Shown here: positions 7,297 through 11,196 of the stretch, in pieces
How the letters are laid out: the number at the start of each line of letters is the position of its first letter
Position numbering within the stretch: the stretch's first letter is position 1
NCBI GenBank assembly: GCA_937942935.1
Contig: CALDGT010000820.1
Location: 1-11,196, forward strand
DNA: 11,196 nucleotides
Reading direction: 5' to 3'
Source: an uncultured Chloroflexota bacterium
GTDB lineage: Bacteria; Chloroflexota; Anaerolineae; Aggregatilineales; Phototrophicaceae
Translations under genes and position numbers: made by a program
The notes under the pieces: generated by a model
Told to the model about the DNA's origin: nothing
The model's database searches: none
What the model saw: only the letters and a program-made list of their open reading frames with translations

Positions 7297-8071
7297 TCAC
7301 CTTAAAATAACCCCGATGTAAAAAAACATAAACCCCACCGATGATAATCATCAGCACATCTAACCATTGGTCAACCCGAATATCCGCAAGCATCGGCACG
7401 CTATCACCACGTAAATAACCCAACAATAACATCCCAATTGACCATAACATCAAACTCATCCCAAAACGTTTGCCTTTTAGCCATCCTCGCCGAGAACACA
7501 AGATGAGAAATAGCAAGAGCATTGCTCCCCAAAGCATCCCTAATGGGTGTGTGGCAAAACGGGGCGCTGTCATACCATTAATAGCGGGCGCTTCCCAAAC
7601 GAACACAGGCGGATAATCGGTGAGGTTATTGATTTCTGTCCCATAACCACAATAAAATGTGCTACATGCCCACCAGCCCATGAAACCGAGCAATGGAATC
7701 GCCCACGCCCATGATTCAATGATAAGGTGGGTGTTCAATTTACGATGCACGAGGATTTTCATGAGCCAAAATCCTAAAAATGTGCCAATAAGGGCGCTAT
7801 GCCAATTGAGTCCACCTGCATTGATACGAATGATTTCGTCTGGATGTTCAGAAAAATACACCCAGTGAATAAAGACATGCCCAAGTCGCCCCAAAATAAT
7901 TCCGCCTAATAATCCTGCTAGGCAAGCATCTATTACTGCGCCAATTCCAGAGGTGTAATTGAGCCGATAGGTGAGGGCAGAGATGCCAAAACTAATCATA
8001 ATGCCAAGTGCAAGCAAAAATGTATAAGTATTAAAGGTGAGAAAAAGGAAGGGGATGGTTTGTGGGAGCAT
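7286..8071 (-). CDS. Divergent prolipoprotein diacylglyceryl transferase (Lgt) homologue
   Basis: This 261-residue protein has about seven membrane helices. Lgt moves diacylglycerol from phosphatidylglycerol to the lipobox cysteine of prolipoproteins. Family marks seen are the N-terminal TYTFLLALG helix, GGLNWHSALIG (86-96) with H91 where the essential histidine of E. coli Lgt (H103) lies, a HP motif at 175-176, R221 in GYLRGD, and the C-terminal DQWLDVLMIIIGG. The central motif, GRxGNFxNxE in classical Lgt or GRxGCFxxGCCYG in a second group, reads GWWACSTFYCGYG (132-144). It keeps two cysteines, the Tyr and both end glycines but has W133 in place of the arginine (R143 in E. coli), which is considered essential. 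It could be a lower-activity Lgt, a paralogue with another lipid-transfer role, or inactive. The ATG has AGGA (8082-8079) seven bases upstream. It follows a structured leader. Confidence 0.75.
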   Translation of the reverse strand: MLPQTIPFLFLTFNTYTFLLALGIMISFGISALTYRLNYTSGIGAVIDACLAGLLGGIILGRLGHVFIHWVYFSEHPDEIIRINAGGLNWHSALIGTFLGFWLMKILVHRKLNTHLIIESWAWAIPLLGFMGWWACSTFYCGYGTEINNLTDYPPVFVWEAPAINGMTAPRFATHPLGMLWGAMLLLFLILCSRRGWLKGKRFGMSLMLWSIGMLLLGYLRGDSVPMLADIRVDQWLDVLMIIIGGVYVFLHRGYFKVRAD

Positions 8072-8088
8072 GAATTTGTCCTAAAATC

Positions 8089-8115
8089 AAACCAGCGACA
8101 TCTCGTCGCTGGTTT
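8089..8115 (-). terminator. Intrinsic-terminator-like hairpin in the lgt leader
   Basis: An 11-bp perfect stem, AAACCAGCGAC with GTCGCTGGTTT, closes a five-base loop (8100-8104). On the minus strand the stem runs into TTTGATTTT before the lgt ribosome binding site, which resembles a terminator or attenuator. On the plus strand the stem is followed by GGTGCG, with no T-tract. The T-run is interrupted, so strength is uncertain. Confidence 0.5.
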
Positions 8116-8171
8116 GGTGCGTTTGCACATTTGGGGGGATTAACCGCTTCGGTCATCCCAGTGGGAGAAGC

Positions 8172-8207
8172 TCAGGAGTCAATCCCTCCTAAATAATCGC
8201 ACAACAT
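8172..8207 (-). CDS. Possible 11-residue leader peptide
   Basis: The frame reads MLCDYLGGIDS followed by TGA. It is preceded by GAAAGGGAGGTGATC (8228-8214), close to a full complement of the 16S rRNA 3' end, six bases before the ATG. The peptide has no run of one amino acid, so classical amino-acid attenuation is not suggested. Its reading frame contains another purine-rich AGGAGGG (8190-8184). It may be a real upstream ORF whose translation controls the leader fold, or the Shine-Dalgarno sequence may act without a functional peptide. Confidence 0.3.
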   Translation of the reverse strand: MLCDYLGGIDS

Positions 8208-8300
8208 ATTATCGATCACCTCCCTTTCAACTAACCCAACGATAGTTCAACTTTAGCATATCTTTCTTGATTATGCAAGTGACCAATTATGAGTTCATGA

Positions 8301-9650
8301 TTAGTCTTTAGAAGTCACAAGAGTGTTAGAAGGGGTCAATGATTTAATAGCATATAGACTAATAACAGTCATCACCAACCCACCCATCAAAAATAAAGCA
8401 GTCCCGCCCAAAATTTGAAAAATTGCCCCACCAACCAATGGGGTAATCGCATTAGCGGCGCTGGTTAAGGATGAACTGACCCCTAATGCGCTTCCTGCTT
8501 CTTGTTTGCTGACATTTTGCGTGATGAGGCTGTTGATGCTCGGAGACAGCACACTCGCGCCTAATGTGATTGGGAACATAACCGCCACAATCCATATCAC
8601 GCCAGCCCAGCCATTGTTGCCATCTTCTGGTAACAAATTGATTTGCTCAGATTTATTGGTGATGGTATCGCTACCTTGCAATTCTGCGATAAGCCCTTCA
8701 CGGGAATAATTCGGGACAGTTTGGGCAGGTGTAACCGAAAGAAAAATGAGACCGATGGCGAGCAAGCCTAATCCGCTATAAATCAATTTGCGCTCACCGA
8801 AACGGCGTGTCCATTGCCCGATATATTTTCCTTGAACCATGACCAATAACATGCCAATGAGCAAAAAGAGCAACGCATTCCAACTGCCATCCATGCCTAA
8901 CCGATTGAGGGTGAACAGTGATAAAAGGCTTTCTACACCGCCAAAGATAAGCTGTTGCAAAAACATAAGGCTCAGAAGCACACCGACCAACGGATTTTGG
9001 ACAACTTTTTTGAGTTTGCTCAACATGAATAAACCGCTATTAGTGGTATGTTCGCCCCGTTTTTCGGCGGGTAAGGTCTCTTTGAACCAGAATACGCTGA
9101 GGATGATTGAAAATGCAGAAAATCCTGCCGCGACAAATGCAGGCACTTGGTAATTTCCGCCACCCAATTGCAATGCGATGATGGCGATGACTGGTCCGAT
9201 GGTGAACCCTAAACCAAATGCCGCCCCGATTAACCCAAGCCCTTGTGAGCGTGTTTTTTCGGTGGTGCTATCGGTGATAGCGGCTTGCGCGGCGACAATA
9301 TTTGCCCCAGACAACCCGTCTATCATGCGCGAGAGGAATAATAAAAGCAAAGAGTTAGAAAACCCTAGCAAGATAAAGCCCAGAAATGTGCCAATTTGAC
9401 TGACAACTAAAACTGGTTTGCGCCCAAATCGGTCCGATAACCCACCGAGTAATGGACCACCAATCAATTGCATAAGCGGGTAGGTCGCCGCCAATGCTCC
9501 AACAACAAACGGGGCGGCTTCAAACCGTACTGCATATAATGGCAGTAATGGGATGATGATGGTTAAGCCGAGCAAATCTACCAAGACGATGACAAAAATA
9601 GGTAAAATACGCTTAAAATCGAGTTTTTCTGGTGTTTCTTCGTTGGTCAT
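8301..9650 (-). CDS. MFS transporter, DHA1-type drug:H+ antiporter (TetA/MdtG-like)
   Basis: This 449-residue integral membrane protein has about 12 predicted helices. It would export small hydrophobic compounds in exchange for protons. Family marks are DLLGLTIIIPLLP in helix 1 (25-37), motif A GGLSDRFGRKP between helices 2 and 3 (69-79), motif B around R108 (LSRMIDGLSGANI), and the antiporter motif C GAAFGLGFTIGP in helix 5 (142-153). About 40 polar residues (308-347) between helices 9 and 10 are predicted outside the cell, longer than is usual. The ATG at 9650 has AAGGA seven bases upstream, and this site overlaps the padR stop, leaving nine bases between the genes. The padR neighbour suggests substrate-induced expression. 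The substrate cannot be deduced; TetA-like similarity does not prove tetracycline transport. Confidence 0.92.
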   Translation of the reverse strand: MTNEETPEKLDFKRILPIFVIVLVDLLGLTIIIPLLPLYAVRFEAAPFVVGALAATYPLMQLIGGPLLGGLSDRFGRKPVLVVSQIGTFLGFILLGFSNSLLLLFLSRMIDGLSGANIVAAQAAITDSTTEKTRSQGLGLIGAAFGLGFTIGPVIAIIALQLGGGNYQVPAFVAAGFSAFSIILSVFWFKETLPAEKRGEHTTNSGLFMLSKLKKVVQNPLVGVLLSLMFLQQLIFGGVESLLSLFTLNRLGMDGSWNALLFLLIGMLLVMVQGKYIGQWTRRFGERKLIYSGLGLLAIGLIFLSVTPAQTVPNYSREGLIAELQGSDTITNKSEQINLLPEDGNNGWAGVIWIVAVMFPITLGASVLSPSINSLITQNVSKQEAGSALGVSSSLTSAANAITPLVGGAIFQILGGTALFLMGGLVMTVISLYAIKSLTPSNTLVTSKD

Positions 9651-9659
9651 AATTTTTCC

Positions 9660-10193
9660 TTATTGTGAGTGAGATTGATTGCTAATATGTGCGATAACAT
9701 CATCGAGCCATGCGATTTCTGCTTGCAGGTGTCGTTTTTGGTGTTCGATAATGAGCCACATGCCACCCTTACCATGTGCTTCTACATGAGGATGATTAAC
9801 AGCATCTAGTGCTTTTTGAAGCGCAACTTTACGATACCCTAATAATTCAACTGCCTCTTCTGGGGGTAGTGCCTCTATAAACGCGATACCAACATCTCCA
9901 TTAAAGTAAGACGGCGAATAGGTTGCCAAGTTTTGGCGTAAATAATCTAAAAATTTTGCTTCACCGACTGGCGTCAATTGATAGACCGTGCGCGGTGGGC
10001 GATTGGTTGGTGCATTGGTCTCTGGGATTTCTGTAATCCAGCCTTGCTCTGCCATTTTTTGGAGCAGGTGATAGGCAGTGGGCTTTTTGATGTCGGTGCA
10101 AAATGCCAAATCACGGTTAATAAATTCATGTAACTCATAACCGTGCATTTGTTTATGGCGCAAAACACCCAATAACAATAACTCACGATACAT
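9660..10193 (-). CDS. PadR-family transcriptional regulator
   Basis: This is a 177-residue DNA-binding repressor of the PadR family, which commonly controls adjacent efflux genes and loses DNA affinity on binding a drug-like ligand. The winged helix-turn-helix spans about 1-85, with the typical HGYEL (17-21) after helix 1, recognition helix near PTAYHLLQKMAEQGW (38-52), and a wing with RPPRTVYQLTPVGEA (65-79). The C-terminal part (about 100-172) is a long helical dimerisation region of the kind in the larger PadR/AphA-like subgroup. The ATG at 10193 has only a modest AAAGAG site. The next gene, an MFS exporter, begins nine bases after the stop, so the two share a transcript. A near-perfect inverted repeat just upstream is the probable operator. 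Confidence 0.93.
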   Translation of the reverse strand: MYRELLLLGVLRHKQMHGYELHEFINRDLAFCTDIKKPTAYHLLQKMAEQGWITEIPETNAPTNRPPRTVYQLTPVGEAKFLDYLRQNLATYSPSYFNGDVGIAFIEALPPEEAVELLGYRKVALQKALDAVNHPHVEAHGKGGMWLIIEHQKRHLQAEIAWLDDVIAHISNQSHSQ

Positions 10194-10213
10194 AGCAGAC
10201 TCTTTATTCTAAA

Positions 10214-10240
10214 TTGAATAGTCAGGATTGACTAATTCAA
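10214..10240. promoter_or_regulatory. Candidate PadR operator (inverted repeat)
   Basis: TAGTCA (10219-10224) and TGACTA (10229-10234) are perfect inverted repeats around GGAT. The symmetry continues outward as TTGAA (10214-10218) and TTCAA (10236-10240), interrupted only by one extra A. It starts 20 bp upstream of the padR ATG and covers the expected transcription start of the promoter at 10245-10274, a position suited to autorepression. Confidence 0.6.
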
Positions 10241-10244
10241 ACGG

Positions 10245-10274
10245 ATTATAAAGCCACACGCTAATATAAGGCAA
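10245..10274 (-). promoter_or_regulatory. Predicted promoter of the padR-MFS operon
   Basis: On the minus strand a perfect TATAAT (10250-10245) lies 18 bp after TTGCCT (10274-10269, four of six matches to the -35 consensus). Transcription would begin near 10238, inside the inverted repeat at 10214-10240. Confidence 0.6.
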
Positions 10275-10380
10275 GCCCAAAAGATAAAGTCATATATTCG
10301 TATCTTTATATAGACCGATATGTGTCATCTTTTTTCGATTATCTATGTCACTACAGAATTATGCGATGCTCATGAATAAT

Positions 10381-10409
10381 AAGACATAGAATCGGATATG
10401 TATTATAAT
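10381..10409 (+). promoter_or_regulatory. Candidate promoter for the cytochrome c gene
   Basis: TATAAT (10404-10409) lies 17 bp after AAGACA (10381-10386, four of six -35 matches), 43 bp before the cytochrome start. The space between this and the padR promoter is AT-rich, with a minor inverted repeat AAAGATA/TATCTTT (10280-10307) of unknown value. Confidence 0.45.
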
Positions 10410-10452
10410 TGGACTTGGTTTATTTTTTGGATAGCTATAAACAGGATGTTGC

Positions 10453-11196
10453 ATGGAGCGTAAACCCACACAATCACAAGAAAATATTATTTTTCCGATG
10501 CTGTTGTTTTTTGGCATTTTTGCAGTCATGCTAATTGCCTTTGCCCCTCGTTCTACGAAGATTGAGCCAAAGCCAACCGAAGTTGCCTCACAACCGACTG
10601 ACGAACAAGTCGTTGCACAACCAACCCCACGAGACCATTTAGAATTGATGGCAAGTGGTTTAGAGACGGTGCTTGCCAGCGATGTTAAGGCTGGTAGCCG
10701 TTTATATGGTAGTGTGTGTAGTGCTTGTCATGGGATGAATTTGCAAGGTATTTCTGGTTTGGGCAAAACCCTCATCAATAGTGACTTTGTGAATCGTCTG
10801 AATGATGATGAGCTAGTGGCATTTTTAATTGTCGGTCGCCCTACCAGTGACCCGCTCAATACAACCGGTGTTGCGATGCCCGCCAAAGGTGGCAACCCTG
10901 CACTCACCGATGCCGATTTACATGATATTGTAGATTATATTCGCAGTTTGAATGGTGCTACTGTCGAAAATGATTTGGCAGATGAAACCCCATTTGTCTA
11001 TGTTGAGCGCGAATTTGTGCCGATTGACTTAGGTGCAATTTCTGTGCCATCGAATAACACATCTGCCACAGAAACACCAGAATCTACCGAATCTGCTGTC
11101 GAACAAACCGCCACACCAGAGGCAGTGGTTGAAGAAACTGCCACACCAGAGCCGACAACTGTTGTCGAAGCACCTGTTGTTGCCGATACCCAAGCA
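10453..11196 (+). CDS. Membrane-anchored class I cytochrome c (partial, 3' end missing)
   Basis: The 248 visible codons stay open to the right edge. An uncleaved-looking membrane helix (about 13-31, after MERKPTQSQ) anchors the protein, followed by a Pro/Gln-rich linker (33-60). A single haem c domain follows (about 75-168): CSACHG gives C89, C92 and axial H93, and M142 in GVAMPAKGG is the likely sixth ligand, with the closing helix ADLHDIVDYIRSL (154-166). This would carry electrons on the outer face of the membrane, for example toward a terminal oxidase. From about 195 it becomes a Thr/Glu/Pro/Val-rich tail with repeated ATPE units, continuing beyond the window. The ATG has CAGGA upstream with a slightly long spacer. 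It is divergent from padR. The redox partner is unknown. Confidence 0.88.
   Translation, partial: MERKPTQSQENIIFPMLLFFGIFAVMLIAFAPRSTKIEPKPTEVASQPTDEQVVAQPTPRDHLELMASGLETVLASDVKAGSRLYGSVCSACHGMNLQGISGLGKTLINSDFVNRLNDDELVAFLIVGRPTSDPLNTTGVAMPAKGGNPALTDADLHDIVDYIRSLNGATVENDLADETPFVYVEREFVPIDLGAISVPSNNTSATETPESTESAVEQTATPEAVVEETATPEPTTVVEAPVVADTQA

Larger units (their letters stand above)
8089..8227 (-). ncRNA. Candidate structured leader RNA or small RNA upstream of the lgt-like gene
   Basis: This minus-strand stretch lies between the MFS and lgt-like genes. From its 5' end it has a strong Shine-Dalgarno sequence (8227-8214), an 11-codon frame (8207-8172) and several hairpins: AGGAG/CTCCT (8190-8186 with 8178-8174), GGGAT-ACCG/CGGT-ATCCC (8159-8136, loop AAG), GTGC/GCAC (8128-8117, loop AAAC), then the 11-bp terminator-like stem. 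The AATCCC arm at 8141-8136 can pair instead with GGGATT at 8186-8181. CTCCC at 8167-8163 can pair with GGGAG of the Shine-Dalgarno sequence at 8224-8220. Such competing pairings suit an attenuator or riboswitch. A weak -10 match TATGCT (8260-8255) lies upstream, so an independent small RNA is possible. I recognise no known RNA family. Confidence 0.4.

Noticed and set aside
8089..8115. Plus-strand terminator for a transcript entering from the lgt side
   Set aside because: On the plus strand the stem is followed by GGTGCG, not a T-run, and no plus-strand gene ends nearby.
8214..8227. Fragment of a 16S rRNA 3' end on the plus strand (GATCACCTCC then CTTTC)
   Set aside because: The match is limited to the anti-Shine-Dalgarno region and no other 16S sequence precedes it. 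It is better read as a Shine-Dalgarno sequence on the minus strand.
8839..9153. Open frame of 104 codons on the plus strand inside the MFS gene
   Set aside because: It is antisense to a clear transporter gene, has no recognisable domain, and is a by-product of that gene's codon pattern.

Overview
The window most resembles a chromosomal segment of a low-to-moderate-GC Chloroflexota bacterium, probably of the Anaerolineae. That placement is inferred from gene content: a PknB-like kinase with a large extracytoplasmic region, a WD40 lipoprotein, a PAS histidine kinase with a receiver-like N-terminus, a TAP-like secreted hydrolase, a divergent Lgt homologue and a membrane-anchored cytochrome c. 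No rRNA or tRNA is present to confirm it. I see no insertion sequence, CRISPR array, integrase or phage gene, and no gene is obviously frameshifted.

Layout: (1) 1-295, minus: N-terminal end of a UvrD/PcrA-type helicase, running off the left edge. (2) 430-1923, plus: cytoplasmic hybrid-like PAS histidine kinase. (3) 5180-1924, minus: a two-gene operon of a transmembrane Ser/Thr kinase (GTG start) and a WD40 beta-propeller lipoprotein (TTG start), overlapping by 4 bp. Its last stop codon directly abuts the stop of the histidine kinase gene. (4) 5351-7243, plus: exported alpha/beta hydrolase of the tripeptidyl-aminopeptidase (S33) type with an extra C-terminal domain. (5) 10193-7286, minus: PadR-family regulator, MFS exporter, then a 229-bp spacer rich in RNA-like structure, then an Lgt-like membrane protein. 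(6) 10453-11196, plus: membrane-anchored cytochrome c running off the right edge. No gene-free stretch exceeds 300 bp.

How the parts may work together (inference): the padR-MFS pair looks like a self-regulated drug-efflux unit, with a near-perfect inverted repeat lying over the predicted padR start of transcription. The kinase and WD40 lipoprotein are translationally coupled and both expose domains outside the membrane, so they may form one surface-sensing unit. The Lgt-like protein would belong to the pathway that lipidates proteins such as that lipoprotein, but it lacks the arginine expected in its main conserved motif.

The most unusual stretch is the MFS-lgt spacer (8072-8300). Read on the minus strand it holds a very strong Shine-Dalgarno sequence, an 11-codon reading frame, several hairpins with mutually exclusive pairings, and an 11-bp perfect stem followed by a T-rich tract just before the lgt-like start. 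I do not recognise it as a known riboswitch class and treat it as a candidate undescribed leader or small RNA.
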